Shown here in pieces: positions 6,208-14,185 of a stretch of DNA of 23,594 bases. The notes under the pieces are model-generated. The model saw only the letters and a program-made list of their open reading frames with translations. It made no database searches and was not told the origin of the DNA. The translations under genes were made by a program, and so were the position numbers. Numbering within the stretch: position 1 is the first letter of the stretch; every line of letters begins with the position of its first letter. Origin of the DNA: CAYLJJ01 sp964384025 (GTDB taxonomy: Bacteria; Myxococcota_A; Bradymonadia; UBA7976; UBA1532); NCBI GenBank assembly GCA_964384025.1, contig CAYLJJ010000094.1, forward strand, positions 1-23,594, written 5' to 3'.

Positions 6208-8484
6208 TCAGCGCTTCTTAAGCGCTTTGAGCACCTTACGGGCTTGTTTCTTAAGCTTTTTTGACTCTTCACGGGCGATATAAGCTTTGAGCGGCTTAGC
6301 CGCGTCTGGCTCTCCCAGGACCTTTAGCGCCTCTAAGGCCGCCGCTCGAATCTCCAGGTCATCATCCTCCAGCGCTGAGACGATATCTTCCACCGCGATC
6401 GCCTCACCGCTGCGCCCTAGAGTCCTCAGGGCGGCCTTCTTGAGTTTGGAAGAGGGATCTTGAAGCAGCGCCGCGATGATCTTGATCATATTGGAGTCCT
6501 GAGTCAGCAAGAGACCATCCAAGGCGTAGATTCGGACCTGCACATCATCATCAAAGGCACGGTCGCTGAAGAGAGAGAAGAGAGGCTTACGCTTCTTGAG
6601 GATCTCACCCAGGGAGACCAAGGCGCCTGTAGCGGCGCGGCGAACACGAACATCTTTGCTGTTCAGGTTCTTAACGATGACATCCAGGGCAGCGCGAGCC
6701 TTGAGCCGCCCCAGAGAGCTGAGGCTGTTGGCCAGGATGATGGGATCCTGCTTCTTCAAGAAGGCTAGATCCAGGAGCAGCTTGATGCTCTCCTCCCCTT
6801 TAAAGCTACCCAAGCCGAGGGCCGCTGCCCTTCGCACCTCCACCGCGCGATCCTTAGCCAGCTTGAGGACCTCTCCCTTACTGGAGGGATCTGCCAGATC
6901 ACCAAAGCTACGCGCTGCTGCGGCTCGTACCAGAGGATCCTTTACCTTAGCGAGCGCTTTAAGCGCCTTAAGGACCAACTTAATCTCTCGCTTGCTCTGC
7001 TTCTTCTGAACCATCTCTCCCAGGGTAGCCACCGCAGCGCGGCGTAACGCGGAGTTCTTGGAGCCCTTGGCCTTAAGCACATATTTGAGGCTCTGGAGAG
7101 CATAGATGGCTCGCATCGCTCGCTCCATCTCCGCTCCGGTCTCCTTATCGCTGAGATCTGCTGTGGCCAGCAGCTTAAGCCCCTCAGGCTTGCCGATCTT
7201 TACCAGGGCCTCAGCGGCGGCGCGGCGAGCCTCAGGGCTGCTGTGCTTGAGGGCTTCGCCCAGGGCGTTAAGGGTATCCGTCCCGCCTCGCTTAGCGAGC
7301 TGCTGAGAAGAGCGAACAGAGTCTTTCAGTTTGCCATGAACCACCAGATGTAACAGCCCTGCGTGCTGACTCTTGGCTTGCTTCTCCTGGCTGAGGGCGC
7401 GCGCGATCTCTAAGCGCACCCCCGCCTCGAGCTGATCATCTCTGAGGCTCTTAACCAGGGTGCTGTGCTCCTTCCGCTTGAACAAGCTGGCGATGACCGC
7501 CGCTCGCACCTGCGCTGCTTTGTGCCCTAGGCGCTCCAAGAGTTGCTCGCGGGCCTCAGCCTCCTTGCTCTCTCCCAGAGCCTTGGCGGCCTGGGCCACC
7601 GTATTGGGATCCTCACTGCGCAGGGCATAATATTGAGCCGCGACAGAGAAGCTGGGATCTTTAGAGCGGCTCAAGAAGAGGGCCGCCTGACCCTTGATGC
7701 TGGAGTCTGGATCTGAGTCCATCATCTTACGCACCACCAAGTTCACCGGCTCTGAGTCGATCCCTGCCAAACTATTTAGAGCCGCCGTTCTCAGCTTTCG
7801 ATCAGCAGACTCCAAGACTGGGAGGAGGCGCTCTGCTCGATCTTTAAGCCCCTGAGCCACACGGACAGCCGCGAGAGAGGCGGCAGGAGGCCCTGAGCTG
7901 AGGTAGCTCCAGATCGCCTTGATCATCCCCGGCTCCTCCTCTTTAAGGCCTTTGCGGATCAGCTCTGCGCGTTGGAAGCTGCCGTCAGGCATCTGTGCCA
8001 AGCCGCTCTTTATAGGGCTGGGAGGCAGGACCTTCCAGAGCGGTAAGCTCAGGCGGTAAGCGGGGAAGGGCACATCAGCTCGTGTCCAACCTCGCTCTTG
8101 GACCTTGGGGAAGATCACCTTACTGGCCCCATTCTCGGTGAAGGTATAGACCGTCTCCGCCATAACAATGGGGTGATATTGAGCCTTTTTAGAGTCGAGA
8201 TAGACCCAGACAACCCCTGATTGAGCCGCGTTGGGTTGAAAAGCCAACCTCGCTTTGCCATAGGTCGCCCTCTTACTCTTCATCAACCGTTTAAAGAGCG
8301 CCCGAACGCGATCTTGAAAGATCCCAGGCTTGATCTGAGCGCTCTTGGGCAACAGAGCATAGCCAAGGTGACCGCTGAGGGACCACTTACTGTAGTCGTA
8401 GATGACCGTGTGGATCGGCTCTGCCTTCTTAGCGACGGCGGAGGCTCCAACAGAGAGGCTGAGGAGCAAGAGGAGCAAACGCAT
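6208..8484 (-). CDS. Exported HEAT-repeat protein
   Basis: The product is 758 residues. The chosen ATG (MRLLLLLLSLSVGASAVA) opens a clear Sec signal peptide, probably cut after AVA. AGGAG at 8493-8497 lies eight bases upstream, so an ATG seven codons earlier is less likely. A region without recognised domains covers about 20-190. From about 200 to the end it is a chain of 30-residue HEAT/PBS-lyase-type helical repeats, with recurring patterns such as VRRAAALGLGSF, VRAAAARSFGDLADP and LEIRAAALEALKVLGEPDA. Such solenoids bind other proteins; no catalytic residues are visible. It ends in a very basic stretch (KKLKKQARKVLKALKKR). The gene stands alone, divergent from the membrane TPR gene. Role unknown; a periplasmic scaffold is an inference. 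Confidence 0.85.
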   Translation of the reverse strand: MRLLLLLLSLSVGASAVAKKAEPIHTVIYDYSKWSLSGHLGYALLPKSAQIKPGIFQDRVRALFKRLMKSKRATYGKARLAFQPNAAQSGVVWVYLDSKKAQYHPIVMAETVYTFTENGASKVIFPKVQERGWTRADVPFPAYRLSLPLWKVLPPSPIKSGLAQMPDGSFQRAELIRKGLKEEEPGMIKAIWSYLSSGPPAASLAAVRVAQGLKDRAERLLPVLESADRKLRTAALNSLAGIDSEPVNLVVRKMMDSDPDSSIKGQAALFLSRSKDPSFSVAAQYYALRSEDPNTVAQAAKALGESKEAEAREQLLERLGHKAAQVRAAVIASLFKRKEHSTLVKSLRDDQLEAGVRLEIARALSQEKQAKSQHAGLLHLVVHGKLKDSVRSSQQLAKRGGTDTLNALGEALKHSSPEARRAAAEALVKIGKPEGLKLLATADLSDKETGAEMERAMRAIYALQSLKYVLKAKGSKNSALRRAAVATLGEMVQKKQSKREIKLVLKALKALAKVKDPLVRAAAARSFGDLADPSSKGEVLKLAKDRAVEVRRAAALGLGSFKGEESIKLLLDLAFLKKQDPIILANSLSSLGRLKARAALDVIVKNLNSKDVRVRRAATGALVSLGEILKKRKPLFSLFSDRAFDDDVQVRIYALDGLLLTQDSNMIKIIAALLQDPSSKLKKAALRTLGRSGEAIAVEDIVSALEDDDLEIRAAALEALKVLGEPDAAKPLKAYIAREESKKLKKQARKVLKALKKR

Positions 8485-8514
8485 ATAAAAAACTCCTGAA
8501 TTCAAGGGCTCTGC

Positions 8515-8543
8515 AATATAACGCAGTTCCCCTCTGCTGACAG
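8515..8543 (-). promoter_or_regulatory. Candidate promoter of the HEAT-repeat gene
   Basis: On the minus strand CTGTCA (8538-8543) is separated by 17 bases from TATATT (8515-8520), with 4 of 6 and 5 of 6 matches to the sigma70 consensus. It predicts a leader of roughly 24 bases that includes the AGGAG site. The 81-bp divergent spacer must also hold the promoter of the + strand gene; I could not pick that one out. Confidence 0.42.
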
Positions 8544-8565
8544 TGCTCTAGCCTGGAGAGAGTTT

Positions 8566-10245
8566 ATGTGGAAGATCATCGGCCTTCTCCTGCTGATCAG
8601 CTTGGCAAGCTTGGCTAAGTTTGAGAACAGCTTTGTTTGGGATGATATCCCACTCCTGGTTCAGAGCGATCTGCTCTATCACTGGGAGAATCTACCCGTC
8701 CTCTTCGGCCATGACACCATGTATGCTGCTGATGGGGGAAAGTTTGCTCAACAGGCTCAGCTGGACACCTTCCGACCCATCACCCTCAGCACCTTTATGC
8801 TGGATGCTTGGATCTCCGGACGAAGCCCGTTTGCTTTTCATCTCTCAAACCTGCTCTACCATCTTTTGGCTACTCTCCTACTCTGGTTGCTGATCCGTCG
8901 CTTCTGGCGTCCAGATCTGGCTTGGTTGCCCGCTGCCTTCTTTGGATTGAACCCTCTGTTGACTGAGGCTCACTTCTGGATCAATGGTCGCTCCGACCTG
9001 CTCTGCGCCCTCTTTGGCTTCGCCGCTCTGCTGCTTGTGGAGGAGGGGCAAGGGAAACGAAGGGGTGTTTGGCTGCTCTCAGGGCTCGCCTTTCTTCTGG
9101 GTCTGTTGAGCAAGGAGGTGCTGCTCCTCCTGCTCCCAGCTTGGCTCCTTTGGCGCTTGGGCTTCTTCCATGAACGGCTCTCTGAGCTGAAGCTCGCGAA
9201 GCTTAAGAGCGCCCTCTTAGATCTCAGCCCAGCGATCCTGGCGAGCATCATCTACCTTATCTGGCGCAGTTTCGCGCTCTCTGGTCTTAAAGCCAGCGGC
9301 GGCCTTGATCATCTCCTCATGGCGGCGCTGCGCACACCCTTCCTGATCTTCGATGGCCTCTACCACATCCTCCTACCTGTCGACACCAGCCTGCGCTATC
9401 TGATGGAGGAGTATGGCCGCCTCTCCACAGCTCTCTTTCTCTTGGCTTGGCTGGCGCTGCTGCTCTTAGCGCTGCTCATCTTTGTAAAACGTCGCCGCCT
9501 CCCCTTGCTAAGCTTTGGCCTGCTCTGCTTTGTGTTGATCCTCTCTCCTGCTGCGCTGATCACAGGGCTCAAGTGGTATGGCTTTGGTCGCTACCTCTAC
9601 CTCCCCAGCGCGCTGCTCTTTATGGGGCTGGCGGAGGGCCTAGAGGCTGTTCAGAGAGCGCAGCCCAACCTCAAACCCCTCCTGCGCTTTATCCTGCCTC
9701 TCCTCCTCGCCGTGGAGGGCTTGATCCTGGCCCTGAGCAGCTCACAGTGGGATGGAGATGAGGCGATGTATCGAGACATCATCGAGTCACAGCCAGAGAA
9801 CTCACATGGCTTTGGAGGGCTGGGACGATTGCTGATCCAACGTGGGGAGTATCCTGCGGCGGCTCAGATGCTGATGAAGGCGGTGGCGCATAACCCTGGA
9901 GACGCGCGCCATCTTCACAATCTTTCCCAGGCCCTCTATCGCGGGGGACAAGCTCCACGAGCCTTCGCGGTGGCTCAGGAGGGGATCAAGCGCTTCCCTA
10001 AGAAGGCACGCTTCTATCACACCGCCGCCCTGCTTTTGATGAACCGAGACTTGGAGCGCACGCTGCACCTACTTCTAAGAGCGATGGCGGTTGAGCCCAG
10101 CTACTCAAAAGCCTCCGCGCTCCTCAAGGAGTTGCTGGAGCGACACCCCCAAGCAGAGCGCTATCGACAGCTCCTTGAGGCTCTGCAAGAGGAGGATTCC
10201 GCTTCGCCATCAGATCACTACTCTCCCCCTGTGGATCCGCCCTAG
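8566..10245 (+). CDS. Multi-pass membrane protein with C-terminal TPRs, GT-C/TMTC-like
   Basis: The product is 559 residues. GGAGAGA lies just before the ATG. A hydrophobic first helix is followed by FVWDD (D26, D27), the acidic pair in the first periplasmic loop typical of GT-C glycosyltransferases. Conserved-looking segments FRPITLSTF, NPLLTEAHFWINGRSD and GLLSKEV resemble the bacterial and eukaryotic TMTC (DUF1736) group, where many membrane helices precede TPRs. Helices run to about residue 390. TPR units begin near 410 (GEYPAAAQMLMKAVAHNPGD and following) and continue to about 510; the tail is Ser/Pro-rich. TMTC proteins transfer mannose to proteins from a lipid-linked donor; donor and acceptor here are unknown. 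The 112-bp spacer after it, up to the convergent operon end, shows no clear terminator. Confidence 0.78.
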   Translation: MWKIIGLLLLISLASLAKFENSFVWDDIPLLVQSDLLYHWENLPVLFGHDTMYAADGGKFAQQAQLDTFRPITLSTFMLDAWISGRSPFAFHLSNLLYHLLATLLLWLLIRRFWRPDLAWLPAAFFGLNPLLTEAHFWINGRSDLLCALFGFAALLLVEEGQGKRRGVWLLSGLAFLLGLLSKEVLLLLLPAWLLWRLGFFHERLSELKLAKLKSALLDLSPAILASIIYLIWRSFALSGLKASGGLDHLLMAALRTPFLIFDGLYHILLPVDTSLRYLMEEYGRLSTALFLLAWLALLLLALLIFVKRRRLPLLSFGLLCFVLILSPAALITGLKWYGFGRYLYLPSALLFMGLAEGLEAVQRAQPNLKPLLRFILPLLLAVEGLILALSSSQWDGDEAMYRDIIESQPENSHGFGGLGRLLIQRGEYPAAAQMLMKAVAHNPGDARHLHNLSQALYRGGQAPRAFAVAQEGIKRFPKKARFYHTAALLLMNRDLERTLHLLLRAMAVEPSYSKASALLKELLERHPQAERYRQLLEALQEEDSASPSDHYSPPVDPP

Positions 10246-10357
10246 CGTAGAGACCCTTGCAAACCAACCACGGAAGGATTTTTCGTTTGGCGCACTTCCT
10301 GGAGCCTGGCTGATGCAGCCTCGATATATCAGGGGAATATCTCGAGAACAGAGCGTT

Positions 10358-11569
10358 CTACTGGTGGTAGTTGAGGCACTCTCTGATGTTGGGATCTTTG
10401 AGGGGGATGGGGGCATGGCGGCTGAAGGACCAAGCGAAGACCAGGAAGAAGAGGCCAAAGAAACCCAAGGTGACCGCAGCCTCAATCAAGGGGAGATGCC
10501 CATGAGAGCCATGCTCTCCATGCCCCACTGAAGGACTCACCAGGATAAACAGCTCCCAGAACTGAGCGAGGAGCAGCAGGACCGCCATGCTGAGCACCCT
10601 CCAGGGCTTACGCTTGTTGGCCCGGGGTGCCATATAGATGAAGGGGATCAAGAACTTGAACAGCGGCAGGACCATGAAGTAGGGCAGCCAGCCGTTCTCC
10701 GTGCGGTTGATGAAGTAGATGGTTTCTTCTGGGATATTGACATACCAAATCAACAAAAACTGGCAGAAGTAGATATAGGCCCAGAACCCGGTGGCCGCGA
10801 ACATCATCTTAGCGACGCTGTGTAGGTGGTTCTCGTCGATAAAGCCCTTAAGTTGCCCCTGAATGACAAAGCTGGCGGCGATCAGCGCTACAAACGCGGT
10901 GCCGGTTTGGATCATATCGGTGAAGGTCAGGACCGCATACATGGTGGAGAACCAGTGAGGATCCAGAGACATCAGCAGGTAGAAGCTCACCACACTGAAG
11001 CTCAAAGCATAGAGCACGATAAAGATCGCGCTGAGCGCTCGATTTTTGCGGATCAGGTTGACCTTCCCGGTCTCATCCTGTTGGCGAGAGTTGCGGTTCA
11101 TCACAAAGGAGAGGCCGATCCAGATGAGCATGCTGGCGGCGGTCAACGCCAGGAACATACCCATGTTGAGGAAGGGCTTCTTATGTTGTAGGAGCGCATC
11201 GACCTTGAGGGCTTCGATGTCGGTCCAGTGATAGAGGCTGTGACTCCCCAGAGCGATGAGGAGCGCCAAGGCTCCACCAGGGAGCATCCAGGTGGTCATC
11301 GCCTCAGAGATGCGCCGTGTGCTGATCGACCAGTGACCCTTGCTGACATGCAGGATTGCGGTCCAGAGGCCCCCAAAGAGCCCCAGGCTGAGAGCGAAGA
11401 AGGCCCCTATGAGATAGGCGCTCCAGGCCTCCACTGCGTGGCCCGTAAATAGGGCGCCGACAAAGGCGCCGATCCCCAGGAGCGCAGCGAGAGCAGCAGC
11501 CCCCTGAGCTTTCTTGGAGAACTGGATCGGCTTGGGGGCCTCAGGGAGGCTGTGCTTTGAGTGACTCAT
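10358..11569 (-). CDS. actF: Alternative complex III subunit ActF
   Basis: The product is 403 residues, an integral membrane protein with about ten hydrophobic helices, and is the last gene of the act operon. ActF is a membrane subunit of quinol:cytochrome c oxidoreductase ACIII, structurally related to the NrfD-like ActC. The assignment rests on position after actE, length and helix pattern; no cofactor motifs are expected. The ATG at 11569 is favoured over a GTG one codon earlier because AAGGAGGTG ends five bases before it. That ATG overlaps the actE stop (TGATG), so translation is probably coupled. It ends 112 bp from the convergent TPR gene. Confidence 0.87.
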   Translation of the reverse strand: MSHSKHSLPEAPKPIQFSKKAQGAAALAALLGIGAFVGALFTGHAVEAWSAYLIGAFFALSLGLFGGLWTAILHVSKGHWSISTRRISEAMTTWMLPGGALALLIALGSHSLYHWTDIEALKVDALLQHKKPFLNMGMFLALTAASMLIWIGLSFVMNRNSRQQDETGKVNLIRKNRALSAIFIVLYALSFSVVSFYLLMSLDPHWFSTMYAVLTFTDMIQTGTAFVALIAASFVIQGQLKGFIDENHLHSVAKMMFAATGFWAYIYFCQFLLIWYVNIPEETIYFINRTENGWLPYFMVLPLFKFLIPFIYMAPRANKRKPWRVLSMAVLLLLAQFWELFILVSPSVGHGEHGSHGHLPLIEAAVTLGFFGLFFLVFAWSFSRHAPIPLKDPNIRECLNYHQ

Positions 11570-12138
11570 CACTTCACCTCCTTAGCGGGGGCCACCGGCA
11601 GCTCAGACTGAAGCTTGCGGATATGGTGGATCACCGCCCAAATCTCCTCCTGTTCAATCTGGCTGGCATGGCTGGGCATAGAGCCCTGCCCCCGCATCGG
11701 CACATGGAAGATGCGGCCATCCGGCCAATCACGGACCTTCTGAGCCATCAAGCTGGGAGGCGCGGGAAAAAGCTTCGTCAAGTGCCCATCCCCTGCTCCT
11801 TTGGGGCCGTGACAGGTGACGCAGATATTCTCAAAGATGAACTTTCCATGCGCCAGCACCTGGGGGTTGGCCTTTAGGGGGTTTTTAAGCTGCTCTCCAG
11901 CCAGATCTGCTTCCGCTTGGCTGAAGGGATAGACCTGTTGACCTCGAGCACGAGCGCCAAAAGGAGGTGCTCGCATCCCATTGGGCTGAGCGCCAAAGAG
12001 ATCCCCTCGCTGGGGCTTCTGCTTGGGCTGATCGGCCATATCCAGGAAGTTGAACTCATGGTGGGGTTGGCGCCCAGCGGGGATACCAAACTCACAGGCG
12101 CTCAGGAGGAGCGCTAGGCTCCAGAGATATCTAGTCAT
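11569..12138 (-). CDS. actE: Alternative complex III subunit ActE, monoheme cytochrome c lipoprotein
   Basis: The product is 189 residues. The N-terminus is a lipoprotein signal with lipobox LLSAC (Cys15), so the mature protein should be anchored to the outer leaflet of the inner membrane. One c-type heme site CVTCH (C106, C109, H110) is present and M154 in GQGSMPSHA is the likely sixth ligand. In ACIII, ActE is one of the cytochrome c subunits facing the periplasm and can pass electrons onward. The start overlaps the end of actD by 8 bp and the stop overlaps the start of actF by 1 bp, so the three are translationally linked. Length and features fit the family well. Confidence 0.9.
   Translation of the reverse strand: MTRYLWSLALLLSACEFGIPAGRQPHHEFNFLDMADQPKQKPQRGDLFGAQPNGMRAPPFGARARGQQVYPFSQAEADLAGEQLKNPLKANPQVLAHGKFIFENICVTCHGPKGAGDGHLTKLFPAPPSLMAQKVRDWPDGRIFHVPMRGQGSMPSHASQIEQEEIWAVIHHIRKLQSELPVAPAKEVK
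11575..11583 (-). promoter_or_regulatory. Strong ribosome binding site for actF inside actE
   Basis: AAGGAGGTG on the minus strand lies within the last codons of actE (KEV). Its spacing fits the ATG at 11569 and is too short for the GTG at 11572, so it decides the actF start. Confidence 0.75.
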
Positions 12139-12682
12139 CCTTAGCCCCCTCTACATCCACGAGGCGGACCCCAGCAGCGCCTAGGGACTCTAGAAACTTC
12201 AGTGTGGGCTCCTCGGCGAACTTGGGATCTGTAGCTGAGATCCAGATCACGAACTTGTCCACCGTCGCGCCCGTCTCGATCTCCATCGGGGGGGGCTGCG
12301 GGATGGTGTCTTGCTTACCCGCCAGGATCGCGACTATGGCGCTGCCGATGGCGGCGAAGAGCACCATCAGCTCAAAGGTGACCGGGATAAAGGAGGGCCA
12401 AGCGGCGAAGGGCTTGCCGCCGAAGTTCATCGGCCAGTCCCAGACCATGATGTAGTTCATCATCAACTGAGCAGCCAAGATTCCAGCGAAGGCCAGAAAG
12501 GCGGTCACCCAGGGGATCCAGGATGCCTTTTGCCCCATCGCCTCCTCTATCCCATGGATCGGGAAGGGGGTCAGAAGATCAAAGTGGCTGTACTCGGAGT
12601 CTCGAAGCTTACGAGCGGCCTTCATCGCCTCATCAGGCTCAAAGAAGTGCCCCAGGGCTCCTCTCCTTGAGGTAGGAAACAT
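12131..12682 (-). CDS. actD: Alternative complex III subunit ActD (DUF3341)
   Basis: The product is 183 residues. The cytoplasmic N-terminal region contains FDLLTPFPIHGIEEAMG, the signature of the DUF3341/ActD family. Two membrane helices follow at about 55-77 and 97-120, and then a small soluble C-terminal domain. ActD carries no cofactor and packs against the membrane part of ACIII. It starts 3 bp after the actC stop and overlaps actE by 8 bp. Nothing unusual is seen. Confidence 0.92.
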   Translation of the reverse strand: MFPTSRRGALGHFFEPDEAMKAARKLRDSEYSHFDLLTPFPIHGIEEAMGQKASWIPWVTAFLAFAGILAAQLMMNYIMVWDWPMNFGGKPFAAWPSFIPVTFELMVLFAAIGSAIVAILAGKQDTIPQPPPMEIETGATVDKFVIWISATDPKFAEEPTLKFLESLGAAGVRLVDVEGAKDD

Positions 12683-12685
12683 GGA

Positions 12686-14185
12686 TCAAACCTCCAGGGC
12701 GGGTTCTTCAACACCGCCTGAGTCATCAGCGGCCTCGCTGCGCGCGACCTTGGGATCCATCACCCCCTTCACCTCCGATATCGCGATGGCAGGGAGGAAG
12801 CGAACAAAGAGCAAGAAGAGGGTGAAGAAGAGTCCAAAGGTCCCCAGCAGGATAGACCAGTCAAAGAAGGTCATGTTATACATGCCCCAGCTTGAAGGCA
12901 GGAAGTCCCGGTGTAGAGAGGTGACGATGATCACATAGCGCTCAAACCACATCCCCACATTGACCAAAATGGCGACGATAAAGAGGACTTTTGTGTTTCT
13001 ACGGAATTTCTTAAACCAGAAGAGCTGAGGAACAATGGCATTGCAGGTAAACATGATGAAATAGGACCAACCATAGGGTCCAAACGCTCGATTTCTAAAG
13101 ATGAACCCCTCCCACTCACTGCCAGAGTACCAAGCCATGAAGAACTCGGTAGAGTAGGCAAAGCCCACCAACATCCCTGTCAGGAGTAGGATCTTAGCCA
13201 TCGCCTCCATATGGTTGATGGTGATGTAGTTCTTCATCTTAAAGACGCTGCGCATGATGGTCATCAGGGTGATCACCATCGCGAAGCCAGAGAAGATGGC
13301 GCCGATGACGAAGTAGGGCGGGAAGATGGTCGTGTGCCAGCCGGGGAGGATTGAGGTGGCGAAGTCAAAGGAGACGATCGTGTGGACCGAGAAGACCAGA
13401 GGCGTAGCGAAGCCCGCCAAGATCAGATAGGCCGACTCATAGTGGCGCCACGCGCGGCTGGAGCCGTTCCAGTTGAGGCTGAGGAGGTTGTAAAGCTTCT
13501 TGCGCCAGGGGTGGGTGGCTCGATCTCGCACCGTGGCGAGGTCAGGCAGGAGGCCCACATACCAGAAAACCAGAGAGACCAAGCCATAGGTTGAGATGGC
13601 GAAGATGTCCCAGGAGAGGGCGGAGTTAAAGTTGATCCAGAGGGGGCCACGATCATTGGGCAGAGGTACCAGCCAGTAAGCGAACCAGACTCGCCCCAGG
13701 TGGATCAGGGGGAAGATCCCCGCGCAGGCCACCGCGAACAGGGTCATCGCCTCAGCGGCGCGGTTGATGCCGGTCCTCCAGCGCTGGCGGAAGAGGAAGA
13801 GCACCGCAGAGATCAGGGTCCCCGCGTGACCGATGCCGATCCAGAAAACGAAGTTGACGATAAAGGTACCCCAGCCCACCGGGCTGTTGATCCCCACCAC
13901 GCCTTCACCGGCGTAGAAGAGCACTGCCAAGGAGATCACCAACACCAACAGGAAGGTCAAAGAGATGCCGAAGGCGATCCACCAGCGCCGCATCGGGAAC
14001 TGTTCTGTATAGGCGCAGATATCCTGATCGACATCCAGATACTTCTTGGCCCCGGTCACGAGGGGCTCTTCGATCTCCTCATCTCCGCCGTAGGGACCTG
14101 CCCCTTCAAGGACCACCGCTTGGCCCGTGAGTTGGCTGTCATCTGTGACGAGTGCGTATAGACTCTCTCTCTCAGGCCTTGTCAT
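12686..14185 (-). CDS. actC: Alternative complex III subunit ActC, NrfD/PsrC-like
   Basis: The product is 499 residues with about ten membrane helices of the NrfD/PsrC (polysulfide reductase) superfamily. In ACIII this subunit is held to form the quinol-oxidising site next to the iron-sulfur subunit ActB. Recognisable stretches are WVGIGHAG-like FWIGIGHAGTLISAVL, AMTLFAVACAGIFPLIH, GRVWFAYWL and NVGMWFERYVIIVTSL. A soluble N-terminal part of about 65 residues precedes the first helix. GGTGAG precedes the ATG, which overlaps the end of actB by 14 bp. Assignment is secure from sequence character and operon position. Confidence 0.93.
   Translation of the reverse strand: MTRPERESLYALVTDDSQLTGQAVVLEGAGPYGGDEEIEEPLVTGAKKYLDVDQDICAYTEQFPMRRWWIAFGISLTFLLVLVISLAVLFYAGEGVVGINSPVGWGTFIVNFVFWIGIGHAGTLISAVLFLFRQRWRTGINRAAEAMTLFAVACAGIFPLIHLGRVWFAYWLVPLPNDRGPLWINFNSALSWDIFAISTYGLVSLVFWYVGLLPDLATVRDRATHPWRKKLYNLLSLNWNGSSRAWRHYESAYLILAGFATPLVFSVHTIVSFDFATSILPGWHTTIFPPYFVIGAIFSGFAMVITLMTIMRSVFKMKNYITINHMEAMAKILLLTGMLVGFAYSTEFFMAWYSGSEWEGFIFRNRAFGPYGWSYFIMFTCNAIVPQLFWFKKFRRNTKVLFIVAILVNVGMWFERYVIIVTSLHRDFLPSSWGMYNMTFFDWSILLGTFGLFFTLFLLFVRFLPAIAISEVKGVMDPKVARSEAADDSGGVEEPALEV

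Noticed and set aside
6008..6283. 91-codon + strand open frame
   Set aside because: It runs through the antisense of the tRNA and the end of the HEAT gene; no ribosome site or homology.
10246..10357. Imperfect stem (CTCGA/TCGAG with a bulge) near 10319-10345 as a bidirectional terminator
   Set aside because: The stem is short and bulged and no T-run follows on either strand; not enough to call.
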